NCBI GenBank assembly: GCA_038527485.1
Contig: JBCBFT010000005.1
Coordinates: forward strand, 1 to 64,000
Length of the DNA stretch: 64,000 nt
Direction: 5' to 3'
Source: JALEFZ01 sp038527485
GTDB taxonomy: Bacteria > Bacteroidota > Bacteroidia > J057
In this document: positions 34,520-42,975 of the stretch, piece by piece
Layout of the letters: every line of letters begins with the position of its first letter
Numbering within the stretch: the stretch's first letter is position 1
Notes under the pieces: model-generated
What the model was told of the DNA's origin: nothing
What the model saw: the letters and a program-made list of their open reading frames with translations, nothing else
The model's database searches: none
Program-made: the position numbers and the translations under genes

Positions 34520-35550
34520 ATCGCAAAGTCTTGGAGCACGCGGTGGATATTTGCCTGCAATGTTACGTCTCCTTTCCACCATTTCAAATACATGGGGAGG
34601 TAGGTCCAGGTGAAATGATCATATTGGGAGAGCCAGTCAGCATCTTTGAGGCGATAATAATCTTTTTCGGTAGTGAGTAAAATCGTTTCGGGTCCGAGTT
34701 CGGCGAGCATAGAGACAAACTCACGTGCTTGATAGTCATGATGATCGGGGAATGCCGTGACACCTTGTAGCTGGAATCCCTGTTCTCTGAGCTGGTCAAA
34801 GAAATAGCCAGGATTTCCTATTCCTGCGAACGCATGTATAGACTGACTATTTTTTATGGCGTATACTTCGCCTTGAAATGTCCGAATATGATGAAAGGCA
34901 GGACGACAAAAAGCCATTTCCTTCCCCCACTTTGCCAATTTCCTTTCTATACCAAGCAATTGGATTTCTTGAGAGAGTTTATTGATAATGAAAAAATCCG
35001 CTTTTCTTAGGGTAGATCGGCTCTCCCTGAGATTGCCTGCGGGTAAAATAAAGTCTTTATCGGGCAGTCTTTGCGCATCCATGACCACGAGGTTGAGGTC
35101 GCGTGCGACTGCGAGATGCTGGAAGGCGTCGTCCAATACAATGACCTGTGCATCTGTCTCTAGTAGGAGTTGTTGTATGCCGATGGCGCGTTTTTCACAG
35201 ACCGCCACAGGCAATTTAGGAAACTGATGGGCAATCTGTAGGGCTTCGTCTCCATATTGAAGGCTACTTCCTTTGCTAGAATCTACTCGTAGATAGCCCT
35301 TCGTTTGCCGTCCATATCCACGACTCAGATAAGCGACTTGGATGTTATGTTGAGATAAATAAGAGAGAATGTAAGCAGCGACGGGTGTTTTGCCTGTGCC
35401 ACCTGTAGAGATATTTCCCACCGAAATGACAGGCACGGGTGCTCGATATGCCTTGAAGTAGCCCCAAGTATATAGCTTTCTACGAATGGCCAGAACCAAA
35501 CCGTAGAGCCACGAAAAAGGCAATAGAATCAGGCGAAGGGTACGGAGCAT
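34516..35550 (-). CDS. lpxK: Tetraacyldisaccharide 4'-kinase
   Basis: LpxK adds the 4'-phosphate to lipid A disaccharide in lipopolysaccharide synthesis at the inner membrane. The 344-residue protein begins with a membrane-associated helix (LRLILLPFSWLYGLVLAIRRKLY) and has the Walker A motif SVGNISTGGTGKTP around residues 42-55, followed by the conserved YLSRGYGR and GDEALQIAHQFP segments, then VIVLDDAFQHLAVARDL with the Walker B-like Asp pair. The C-terminal half carries the family FPDHHDY and TTEKDYYRL motifs. It is the first gene of a pair with the phytase lipoprotein. Confidence 0.95.
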   Translation of the reverse strand: MLRTLRLILLPFSWLYGLVLAIRRKLYTWGYFKAYRAPVPVISVGNISTGGTGKTPVAAYILSYLSQHNIQVAYLSRGYGRQTKGYLRVDSSKGSSLQYGDEALQIAHQFPKLPVAVCEKRAIGIQQLLLETDAQVIVLDDAFQHLAVARDLNLVVMDAQRLPDKDFILPAGNLRESRSTLRKADFFIINKLSQEIQLLGIERKLAKWGKEMAFCRPAFHHIRTFQGEVYAIKNSQSIHAFAGIGNPGYFFDQLREQGFQLQGVTAFPDHHDYQAREFVSMLAELGPETILLTTEKDYYRLKDADWLSQYDHFTWTYLPMYLKWWKGDVTLQANIHRVLQDFAI

Positions 35551-35609
35551 GGTCGTAAGTTAGACCAAATTTCAGAAATGGGAGGTCGCAGGAAGAAACA
35601 TGCTTTCCT

Positions 35610-36026
35610 TTACCTACGATCAATGTCTCGATCAGCTAATAAGTCTTCTTTTTCCATGCGCAGGACATTGCGTTCCTGCTGTATCTCTTGCAGATAGCGG
35701 TAAAAGGGGGTCTGGTCATAGATCATCCAGACACGTAAGTCAGGATCTTGTGGATGGACATATATCTCGAAGTCAAATACGCCTGGGCGATTCTCTATGG
35801 CCATCTCGATGGCAGGTAAGCAGATGGGCTTAAGGCCTTGATCCATGATTTTGATGGCGTCTTGCAAGCCAGAGAGGATGGGAAAGCGATCTAAAAGGGA
35901 GGTCCCATGCCAGGTATGTGTCTCTGCCAGGGAGTTGCATGAATCTACAAACTGTCCGTCGTGGGTGAATACCACAATTTGACTAAAGCGTTGGACGTAG
36001 CGAAGTTTAAGCTCCTGTAGTTTCAT
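35610..36026 (-). CDS. Small PAS-like sensor protein of the GTPase cassette
   Basis: This 138-residue protein resembles a lone PAS domain. An N-terminal helix is followed by a beta-hairpin (RFSQIVVFTHDGQFVDSCNSLAE), helices (LLDRFPILSGLQDAIKIM) and long strands (GVFDFEIYVHP, LRVWMIYDQTPFYRYLQEIQQERN), which form the usual five-strand sheet. The C-terminus becomes a charged helix (RMEKEDLLADRDIDRR) that could be a coiled coil linking to another protein. The assignment is tentative. The start overlaps the end of the Ras-like GTPase by 20 bp. It is the last gene of the three. Confidence 0.6.
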   Translation of the reverse strand: MKLQELKLRYVQRFSQIVVFTHDGQFVDSCNSLAETHTWHGTSLLDRFPILSGLQDAIKIMDQGLKPICLPAIEMAIENRPGVFDFEIYVHPQDPDLRVWMIYDQTPFYRYLQEIQQERNVLRMEKEDLLADRDIDRR

Positions 36027-36528
36027 ATGCATGGATTAATTTTCTTCCTAACTCATCAAAAAGTGCTTCTACGTTTTCGCCCGTTTTGGCGCTGGTGCAG
36101 AAATCCAGAGGCAGCGGTGTCTGTGATTTTACCGCTTCGAGTTCTTGTGACGATAGAAGATCGACTTTGTTACCTGCAATGAGGCGGGAAGCTTGCGGAA
36201 TAATGCCTTGGAGCAGGTTGAGATTGGCCTCCATGTTGCGATAAGTCGAGGCACGACTAAGATCTACGACATAGATAAATCCGTGACAACCATTGAGATA
36301 GTAGTGGGGAATGCGTGTAGGGTCGTCTTGCCCTGCGATGTCCCATACCACTAGATCCAACTCATAATCATCGAGTATTACTTTTTTAGCATCTACTTTG
36401 AGGCCGATGGTAGTAAGGTATTTTTCGGGAAATCGTCCTTCTACAAATTGGCTGATGAGAGAGGTCTTCCCTACCGCATGACTCCCCAGGAGGGCGATCT
36501 TCCTTTTAATTTGCTTCGTTAAATCCAT
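36007..36528 (-). CDS. Ras/Rab-like small GTPase
   Basis: This 173-residue single-domain GTPase resembles eukaryotic Rab/Ras proteins. G1 is GSHAVGKTSL (residues 15-24), switch I contains YLTTIGLKV with Thr40, and G3 is DIAGQDD (63-69) with the Gln in the Gln61 position of Ras. G4 is NKVD (120-123) and G5 is TSAKTGE. It ends without a prenylation cysteine. Prokaryotic Ras-like GTPases of this type are known in several phyla, often beside roadblock or longin-like regulators. This one overlaps the preceding gene by 23 bp and the next by 20 bp. Its cellular role is unknown. Confidence 0.88.
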   Translation of the reverse strand: MDLTKQIKRKIALLGSHAVGKTSLISQFVEGRFPEKYLTTIGLKVDAKKVILDDYELDLVVWDIAGQDDPTRIPHYYLNGCHGFIYVVDLSRASTYRNMEANLNLLQGIIPQASRLIAGNKVDLLSSQELEAVKSQTPLPLDFCTSAKTGENVEALFDELGRKLIHAYETTGA

Positions 36529-37348
36529 GAAAATGTTCCTTCAGTGCCTTAGAAACTTCCTCTTGAGAGGCACCTGTGATGTTATCATTGGTCCAAACAG
36601 GATGCTTTTCGCAGAATTTTAAAATCTCCTCTCTTAGTTTTTCCTGAAAGCGTGCGTGTGGAATCTCATCGACTACAACGGCGAAATAGAATGTCTGGAA
36701 ACTGATGAGGAGAATTTGGTATTTATCGTAGCTGACGGTTTGTAGCTCTTGGGACTCTGTCTGAAAGGCGTCTTCGACAAAAGACTTGATCCCTGTCAGC
36801 ATACCCGCAATCATGTCTTTTTGCCCGACATCATTGATGGAGTAGGTGCCTAGGGGGAAGCCTGTGTCTTTACTAATGAGGAATATCTGCTCTACATGTG
36901 GATTTTGGATGTCCTGCATGAGCAAATCTTCATAAGGGATACCCGTGATGAGTGCTTTGAAGCGGAGTCGAAGGTTCTTGATGGAGAAGGGATCTTCCAA
37001 TCGACGGTCAATCTCTTGCGAGATACGTTGAATCTCCATCTTCACATATTGGACAATCAGCTTACCGATGATGGGGTGCAGCGCATCAATGATCTCGTCC
37101 TGCGAGTCGCGGATCTGACTTTTGATGGCCGAGGCAATGGACTTACCAAATAATTCAGGAAAATGTGCTTGGAGATGCGCTTGATGCTCCATGAAATGCG
37201 GTTGCAGATGTGCAGCCAAGGCCTTTCGACTGCCAAGGAGTTCCTCCAGCTCACTCACCTTTTCTCGTATCTCGTCTCGGTCTGGACGGTCTTCAGCCAG
37301 GAGAAGCTTGCGTAGCTCATCTAGTTTCGTGGCTTTGTCTTTCCCCAT
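36506..37348 (-). CDS. Putative regulator/effector partner of the Ras-like GTPase
   Basis: This cytoplasmic protein of about 280 residues has three parts. First is a charged N-terminal helix (DELRKLLLAEDRPDRDEIREKVSELEELL). Next is a helical segment (SIASAIKSQIRDSQDEIIDALHPIIGKLI) of a kind known from OmpA-family proteins of cyanobacteria and other phyla. Last is a C-terminal alpha/beta domain with strands HVEQIFLISKDTGFPLG, a helix DMIAGMLTGIKSFVEDAF, and strands ILLISFQTFYFAVVVDE, which is roadblock/longin-like. Those domains regulate small GTPases. The start at 37348 (MGKDKATK) is favoured by the -7 box at 37389. The alternative at 37381 would be almost leaderless. It overlaps the GTPase gene. 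Confidence 0.7.
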   Translation of the reverse strand: MGKDKATKLDELRKLLLAEDRPDRDEIREKVSELEELLGSRKALAAHLQPHFMEHQAHLQAHFPELFGKSIASAIKSQIRDSQDEIIDALHPIIGKLIVQYVKMEIQRISQEIDRRLEDPFSIKNLRLRFKALITGIPYEDLLMQDIQNPHVEQIFLISKDTGFPLGTYSINDVGQKDMIAGMLTGIKSFVEDAFQTESQELQTVSYDKYQILLISFQTFYFAVVVDEIPHARFQEKLREEILKFCEKHPVWTNDNITGASQEEVSKALKEHFHGFNEAN

Positions 37349-37388
37349 TTCACCTGAATATGTAGAGCTTACTCTATCCATCCTAAAA

Positions 37389-37396
37389 CAAACATA
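37389..37396 (-). promoter_or_regulatory. Candidate -7 box of the GTPase cassette
   Basis: The complement reads TATGTTTG, a perfect TAnnTTTG. A TTTG on the same strand (complement of 37409-37412) is only 12 nt away, too close for the standard -33, so only the -7 box is supported. Transcription would start near 37382. Confidence 0.35.
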
Positions 37397-37654
37397 CATT
37401 TTTTACCTCAAAAAAGTGCCATAGAGAAGTCTTAGGACAACTCCATGAAAAGACGTAGGAGAAGTCTGCCATTTTGCGACGAGAAAATGAGGAGAAAGTC
37501 AGTTTTCTAAGGAGATTTTTTCAAATGCGTAAAATGGATCTGAGCAAGGGGATTAGGGAATACAAACAGCAATTTTTACCAGTGAATCATTTCCCTCTCG
37601 ATAAGAATGAGATCCCCCTTATCTTTTTGTCATCATTGGTTCTCTACCTTCATC

Positions 37655-39793
37655 ATGGCAACATTATCCACCCGTAAAAAAATCACTGGACTGATCCTGG
37701 CTGTCGTAGTTACAGCCAGTATGATTCTTTGGTGGATCAATGGTTTTTCGTCTCAAGTTTTCCAATCGGGCTATGTACAGACATATGAGTACACAGTTTG
37801 GGGAGACAGTGCAGATATCATGAACTTGGCTTCTGTACGGATGGTTCAACTCTCTGAGATGGAAGCTGTCCGTGCATCGATGCTCATTCTACAAAATAAG
37901 GATTTAGAGCTGCCTTTTCAGGATTTATCTCAGGAGCGATTTTACCTCCTCTCGGTCGGGGATCGGCTCCCTTACTTTGAAGAATATGTCAATTACTATG
38001 CGCCTGTAGGTTTTGCGCATGCACAGACGATAGAAGACATTCCTGCTTTGGATTGGTCTCGCTTTTCCAAAGTAATTTTGGCATTGAATGCAGCTGAGGC
38101 AGAAGCAGAAGACCTCGCCCGAATTGCTGCACACGTAAAAGCGCAGACGGAGGTGGTGATCGTGAACTTTGATCGCTACGAGAAACTGATTCCCATTGCA
38201 CAATACCCCTCAATCATACAGGTTCCCAGTAGTCAGAGCATCGCACAGATGGTCGCTGCTCAAGTCTTATTTGGAGGAGTGCCTGTCTATCGATCCATCT
38301 CCCAAGAGATGTCTGAGGTATTGGGGATTACTGAGGAATTTTATGCAGAGAAAATCAGGTTGGGTTATACCGATCCTGAGCGTGTAGGTATTTCAGGAGA
38401 TTCATTGCAAAAGATAGACGAGATTCTCCGAGAGGCGATGAATGCGTATGCTTTTCCAGGAGGTCAGGTATTGGTGGCGAGAAAAGGCCAAGTAATTTAC
38501 CATAAGTCATTTGGATACCATACCTATGAGCGAAAGCGTCCTGTAAAGAAGCAGGATCTATACGACATTGCCTCCATCACGAAGGTAGCGGGGACTACAC
38601 TGGCTTCTATGCGTCTTTTTGAGCAAGGAAAAATGCATCAGGATTCCTCCCTGGCTAGTTACTTCCAAGACGCGAGTTTTGCTCCTACCTGGATCAAGGT
38701 CAGTGATACATTTCCCAAGACAGAATTCATCGCAGGACTTGAGGCCTTAAAAGCAGATACCACAAGAGAGTGGGTCATGCCTGATACTTTGAATGTGGGA
38801 GATAGCTTGGTGGTCGTACAAAAATGGAGAAGAGGACGTGGAGAGTTGCAAGAATATTCAGAAGTATTTGATATTCGCTTGGGCAATCTCCTGACGCATA
38901 CTTCAGGATTGCCCCCTGGTCTCCCTGTTCATTTTTATCAAGGACCTGGAAAAGAAGATATCTTTAGTCAAGTAGCCAATAAGGATTTTGGTGTACCTGT
39001 TGCTAGAAATTTCTATTTGGAGAATAGCTATATGGATTCTCTGTGGAATGAAACCAAAAGTTTGCGTGTCGATACCCCTAATTATTGCTACAGTTGTGTG
39101 AACATGGTCCTGATGCAGCGCGTCATCGACTCGATCAATCAGGCTTCCATGCAGCAATATCTGACGGATTCTTTCTACGCTCCGCTAGGCCTCCAGACAT
39201 TGACATTTAATCCTCTCAAGCGTTTTCCCAAAGCCCGAATCGTCCCTACAGCTACTGATCGTTGGCGCGGACAACTGATTCACGGAACTGTCCACGATCC
39301 GATCGCAGCTATGATGGGAGGCGTCTCCGGAAATGCAGGACTATTTTCTAACGCCAATGATCTGGCTATTCTAGGTCAGATGTGGCTTCAGGGAGGTGAC
39401 TACGGAGGAGAGAGGTTCTTGCAGGATACGACGGTCGGAAAGTTTGTAAGCAGGCAGCGTGGGCATAGAGGATATGGTTTTGATAAGCCGCCGCGTAGCA
39501 TCGAGTATATTATCGCGCCGAGTGCCCCCCTTTCCAGCTATGGACATACAGGATTCACGGGTACTTGTATGTGGGTAGATCCTGAAAATGAGTTGGTTTA
39601 TGTGTTTTTGTCTAACCGTATCCATCCAAGTGTCTCCAATTCTCGAATCAATGAAATGCAGATTCGTCAGCGCGTGCATCAGGTAATTTATGATGCGCTG
39701 GGTGTGCCTTGGAGACAACAACCTAAGCCGAAGACCCCCGAGGAAGAAGATGCAATGTTTATGCAGATGCCTGATTTGTTGTACACGCCTTAG
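37655..39793 (+). CDS. Serine hydrolase (class C beta-lactamase fold) with N-terminal GH3-C-like domain
   Basis: The product is about 712 residues with an N-terminal membrane anchor (ITGLILAVVVTASMILWWI). Residues ~60-220 look like the C-terminal domain of family 3 glycoside hydrolases (LILQNKDLELPF.., RFYLLSVGD.LPYFEEYV..). Residues ~250-700 are a beta-lactamase/penicillin-binding-like domain with SxxK in ASITKV, the second motif region CYSCVNMVL, and the HTG-type motif GHTGFTG. Bacteroidota often have a GH3 catalytic barrel fused to this pair. Here the barrel is absent. The product is probably periplasmic and may act on peptidoglycan or other esters or amides. The YxN motif reads YSC. The start at 37655 (MATLSTRKK) suits the anchor. 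Confidence 0.82.
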   Translation: MATLSTRKKITGLILAVVVTASMILWWINGFSSQVFQSGYVQTYEYTVWGDSADIMNLASVRMVQLSEMEAVRASMLILQNKDLELPFQDLSQERFYLLSVGDRLPYFEEYVNYYAPVGFAHAQTIEDIPALDWSRFSKVILALNAAEAEAEDLARIAAHVKAQTEVVIVNFDRYEKLIPIAQYPSIIQVPSSQSIAQMVAAQVLFGGVPVYRSISQEMSEVLGITEEFYAEKIRLGYTDPERVGISGDSLQKIDEILREAMNAYAFPGGQVLVARKGQVIYHKSFGYHTYERKRPVKKQDLYDIASITKVAGTTLASMRLFEQGKMHQDSSLASYFQDASFAPTWIKVSDTFPKTEFIAGLEALKADTTREWVMPDTLNVGDSLVVVQKWRRGRGELQEYSEVFDIRLGNLLTHTSGLPPGLPVHFYQGPGKEDIFSQVANKDFGVPVARNFYLENSYMDSLWNETKSLRVDTPNYCYSCVNMVLMQRVIDSINQASMQQYLTDSFYAPLGLQTLTFNPLKRFPKARIVPTATDRWRGQLIHGTVHDPIAAMMGGVSGNAGLFSNANDLAILGQMWLQGGDYGGERFLQDTTVGKFVSRQRGHRGYGFDKPPRSIEYIIAPSAPLSSYGHTGFTGTCMWVDPENELVYVFLSNRIHPSVSNSRINEMQIRQRVHQVIYDALGVPWRQQPKPKTPEEEDAMFMQMPDLLYTP

Positions 39794-39865
39794 GGGAAAG
39801 GCACATAGGATGCATGAAAATTAGCCCTGAAAATTTAAATTACCGTCTCCTTAGCGCAAATTCAT

Positions 39866-39873
39866 TACTTTTG
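39866..39873 (+). promoter_or_regulatory. Candidate -7 box of the glycosyltransferase gene
   Basis: TACTTTTG is a perfect TAnnTTTG, placed 15 bp before the start codon. No TTTG -33 box is found at the proper distance, so the call is weak. Confidence 0.35.
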
Positions 39874-39888
39874 CCCGAAAAGGGATAG

Positions 39889-40839
39889 ATGCGCATCAGT
39901 GGTTTTTCATTCGCCAAAAATGCAGTCAAGCTTTATTTTCCGCTCAAGCAAGCCATTGAGTCGATCCTACCTATCGTAGATGAATTTATCGTAGCCATAG
40001 GCGACAACGATCCCGGTGACACCACCCGCCAGGAAGTCGAGTCTATCCGTTCCTCCAAAATCAAGATTATAGATACAGTATGGGATATAGAAAAATATCC
40101 GAGAGGGACTGAGAATGCCCATCAGACAGATATTGCCAAATCTCACTGTACAGGTGACTGGCTGTTTTATGTGCAGGCAGATGAGGTGATTCACGAGAAG
40201 TACTTGCCAACGATTCGCCAACGATGTGAAGACCTTTTGGACGATCGGGAAGTGGAGGGACTACTTTTTGACTATAAGCACTTTTGGGGGGATTATGATC
40301 ACTACCACCTGTCTCATGGATGGTACAAGCAGGAGATTCGCATAATCCGAAATGATCCAGATATCCACTCCTGGGAGTCCGCTCAGTCCTTTCGTCGCAT
40401 TCCTGGATTCGATGGAAGAGATTATCGACAGCAAGAGGGGACCCACAAATTGAAAGTTGCGCGCGCATATGCAGATGTCTATCACTATGGCTGGGTGAGA
40501 CCCCCTCGGACGATGGAGAAAAAGACTAAGGCCCTAGCGACGATTCACAAAGGGAAGGAAGTAGCCGATGCCCTTTTTGCGGAGCGGGCGCCTGTATTTG
40601 ACTATGGCGATATGTCTAAGATCCCCCGCTTTGAAGGAACACATCCTCAGGTCATGCAGGCATTTATCCAGCGATTTGATTGGGAGAACCAACTCAGAGT
40701 TGGAGGTTCCCTGCCCGATACGCGGCCCTTGTTCAAGCATGAAAAATGGAAGTACAAGGCATTGACATGGATAGAGCAAAACCTAGCGGGTGGGAGGGAG
40801 ATTGGAGGCTTTCATAACTATATGTTGTTGGATCGATGA
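39889..40839 (+). CDS. Glycosyltransferase family 2-like protein
   Basis: This 316-residue cytoplasmic protein resembles GT-A fold family 2 glycosyltransferases. It has an N-terminal nucleotide-sugar region (ISGFSFAKNAVKLYFPLKQAIESILPIVDEFIVAIGDNDPGDTT..., seen here in part), a helix rich in charged residues, then GDWLFYVQADEVIHE, in which QADE takes the place of the DxD metal motif. It continues with FDYKHFWGDYDHYHLSHGWYKQEIRIIRN and a strand with Tyr/His (VYHYGWVRPP). Donor and acceptor are unknown. It stands alone after the serine hydrolase and is convergent with the pentapeptide-repeat gene, with only 27 bp between their ends. Confidence 0.8.
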   Translation: MRISGFSFAKNAVKLYFPLKQAIESILPIVDEFIVAIGDNDPGDTTRQEVESIRSSKIKIIDTVWDIEKYPRGTENAHQTDIAKSHCTGDWLFYVQADEVIHEKYLPTIRQRCEDLLDDREVEGLLFDYKHFWGDYDHYHLSHGWYKQEIRIIRNDPDIHSWESAQSFRRIPGFDGRDYRQQEGTHKLKVARAYADVYHYGWVRPPRTMEKKTKALATIHKGKEVADALFAERAPVFDYGDMSKIPRFEGTHPQVMQAFIQRFDWENQLRVGGSLPDTRPLFKHEKWKYKALTWIEQNLAGGREIGGFHNYMLLDR

Positions 40840-40866
40840 TCGGTTTGCTTCTCCTTTAGAACGGGA

Positions 40867-42147
40867 TCAACTCCCCTTTTTCATCACCCGATACTTATAT
40901 TCCTTTGCAAAGTCTTTTCGCACTTCTTGCACAGCTTGTATCGTATCGACGCCGATGGCGTTCCATGCTTTCAACTGCTCAAACCAGTTGGGGATGTCTA
41001 CGCCTACACGGTCTACCGTCGCATCTGTCAGATCTGTCTCCTTCATCACTGCGGCACTGAAATTTGCTACTTTCATTTTGGCGCGTGTCAGATCTGCCTT
41101 CGTCAGATTGGTGCGCTCAAACTGTGCGCCCGTCATATCTGCATCCGTGAGGATTGCCTCGTTTAGGAAAGCCCCCTTCAAGTGGGTACAAAATAGATTG
41201 GTGCTGTCAAAGTTCGCCTGGCGAAATTGCCCCGAATTCAGAATAGCGCCATTGAAATCGGACTTCCGCCAATTGGTGCCGTTGCAGGTGGTCCAGGTCA
41301 GGTTGGCATTTTGCAGGAAAACATCTTCTGCGGAGACATCTTGCAAGTTCGCGCCATTCAGATTACTCTCGGCGAGTCGTGCGCCATTGAGCACAGCGCC
41401 TGTCAGGTCGGCATCCTGCAAGTTCGCATAGGATAAATCGACGCCACTCAGATCTGCTGCTTTCAAATCAGCTTTTCGCAGGTCGGCTCCGACAAAGGAA
41501 GTCTGGGTTTTGAGTTGGACGAAAGAAGTAGAATCGATGTCTATCTTCGATAGCATGAGCAAGAGGAGCCCCCGCTCCTTGCTATATTTTTTCTCCGAAA
41601 TTTGGCCGTCTTCCCAGTGGTGATAGGGTTCAAACGCGTAGCTCAAGGTGGCGATTCGGTCGATCATCCTTTGGGAAAGCCTACGATCGGGATCTTGGGC
41701 TAGCTCTGTTTCCAAGCTGTTTAGGAGGCTATTTATCAAGACCGTGGCATTGGTGCTGCGGGTAGCTTGGCTGTAGGCGAGTTGCTGCGCAATCTTTTTG
41801 TCCTGCGCCTTGAACTGCGATTCCGAAAAGAGATATTGGCGAGAGAACATGAGGCTACTTGCGAGGCTTCCTATGACGATGATCCCCGCTACAGCTAACC
41901 ATAACGTTTGAAAGCTTTTTTTCGTCTCGGCTGTTTGAGTACCCTGATCTAAGGCTTGAGATATACGTACGCTTTTATTCCACAAAAAAAGTAACACCCA
42001 AACAAAGGCACCTGCTGCCATACAAGCCAGGAATCCCAATCCAAATGCATAGTTATTAGGCACAAAGGGAAGGCGAAGATACCCCAAAAACCAGCCTATT
42101 AACCCACTCAAAAGTAGCCCTATCACGATTAGGCCTTGTCGCTTCAT
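40867..42147 (-). CDS. Membrane protein with pentapeptide repeats
   Basis: This 426-residue protein has three N-terminal membrane helices (about residues 5-22, 30-55 and 85-105), a helical linker, and a C-terminal stretch of about 185 residues built from A(D/N)LXX pentapeptides (for example ADLRKADLKAADLSG). Such repeats fold into a right-handed beta-helix. The family's roles are mixed (some mimic DNA and protect gyrase, others scaffold). The membrane-tethered form probably presents the helix at the inner membrane, facing the cytoplasm or periplasm. It ends with a basic tail (KEYKYRVMKKGS). The first gene of a minus-strand block, it is followed by a lipoprotein gene with which it may be cotranscribed. 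Confidence 0.85.
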   Translation of the reverse strand: MKRQGLIVIGLLLSGLIGWFLGYLRLPFVPNNYAFGLGFLACMAAGAFVWVLLFLWNKSVRISQALDQGTQTAETKKSFQTLWLAVAGIIVIGSLASSLMFSRQYLFSESQFKAQDKKIAQQLAYSQATRSTNATVLINSLLNSLETELAQDPDRRLSQRMIDRIATLSYAFEPYHHWEDGQISEKKYSKERGLLLLMLSKIDIDSTSFVQLKTQTSFVGADLRKADLKAADLSGVDLSYANLQDADLTGAVLNGARLAESNLNGANLQDVSAEDVFLQNANLTWTTCNGTNWRKSDFNGAILNSGQFRQANFDSTNLFCTHLKGAFLNEAILTDADMTGAQFERTNLTKADLTRAKMKVANFSAAVMKETDLTDATVDRVGVDIPNWFEQLKAWNAIGVDTIQAVQEVRKDFAKEYKYRVMKKGS

Positions 42148-42166
42148 AAATCTTACGTTCTTTATC

Positions 42167-42595
42167 CTACATCGTCCAATAATCCACCACCGTCACATCT
42201 TCCACATAAGGCTCAATCATCTTGACGAATGCTTGATGGTCAGGATGCGGCAAATATTTGGCACGGTCCTCTTCCGATCTAAAAGTCACAAAAAAACAGT
42301 GTGTCAATCCTTTATCTAATCCTTCAGGACTGTTATTTGTTCCCCATTCGAGGGAATAAATCTCTTCTATCTTTTCAGGTAAGCGGGCAAAAGCTTGCTC
42401 GATTTTTTTGACAGTATCTGCTGTGGCTTCTGCGTTGAATTTGAACAGTACCACATGTCGGAGCAGTTTTTCGGGTGTATCCATTTCTATCTTTTCAGTC
42501 TCAGATAAGACTTCGACCTCCTCTTCGACCTTCACATTTTGGCATGCATACATACACAAAAGAGAGACAGAGAGTAGTAGGATGATCTTTCTCAT
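42167..42595 (-). CDS. Dabb-domain lipoprotein
   Basis: This 142-residue protein has a lipoprotein signal (MRKIILLLSVSLLCMYAC) followed by an acidic linker (VKVEEEVEVLSETEKIEMD) and a stress-responsive A/B barrel (Dabb) domain. The domain shows LLRHVVLFKFNAEATADTVKKIEQAFARLPEK, SLEWGTNNSPEGLDKGLTHCFFVTFRSEED and HPDHQAFVKMIEPYVEDVTVVDYW (parts quoted). Dabb proteins are dimeric alpha/beta barrels of the ABM type, with unclear function in bacteria. The lipobox Cys is at residue 18. The gene ends 20 bp from the pentapeptide-repeat gene start and probably forms an operon with it. Confidence 0.85.
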   Translation of the reverse strand: MRKIILLLSVSLLCMYACQNVKVEEEVEVLSETEKIEMDTPEKLLRHVVLFKFNAEATADTVKKIEQAFARLPEKIEEIYSLEWGTNNSPEGLDKGLTHCFFVTFRSEEDRAKYLPHPDHQAFVKMIEPYVEDVTVVDYWTM

Positions 42596-42651
42596 ACTGG
42601 AAAGGTATGGATTTCTATCGAATGTAGAACAAAGCGTCTTGAAGCAAATGG

Positions 42652-42918
42652 TTAATCCAGGCTATTCAAGGGATGTAGCTTCCTATATGCTAGCACTTTT
42701 TGAATCCAATGGGGCATTCCATGGGTTTGGATGAGTTCCTGTATTTCAGGTTTGTTTAGATTGAGCAGGGGTTGGTACTTGTAGAGATGTTCAAGCACTT
42801 CCTTATGTTTCCAATGTGCAAAGCAACTCGCATGCATACCCGAATCGCTGTATTTCCATAAAGGATGGCTTGCGTCTAGGAATGCTTGCCAGCTGATGAT
42901 TTCCTCTGTTTCCTTCAA
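42652..42918 (-). CDS. Hypothetical protein, 88 residues
   Basis: I do not recognise this family. The protein is soluble, with aromatic and His-rich segments (SWQAFLDASHPLWKYSDSGM, HASCFAHWKHKEVLEHLYKY) and no signal peptide. The length and the regular amphipathic pattern suggest a real small cytoplasmic protein. Nothing in the neighbourhood indicates a role. It lies between the Dabb lipoprotein gene and a propeller lipoprotein gene on the same strand. Confidence 0.5.
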   Translation of the reverse strand: MKETEEIISWQAFLDASHPLWKYSDSGMHASCFAHWKHKEVLEHLYKYQPLLNLNKPEIQELIQTHGMPHWIQKVLAYRKLHPLNSLD

Positions 42919-42975
42919 GACTTCACCTCAGATGGAGCAAGTTGATTTACCTAGTATGATGATGGCCATTTTTCC

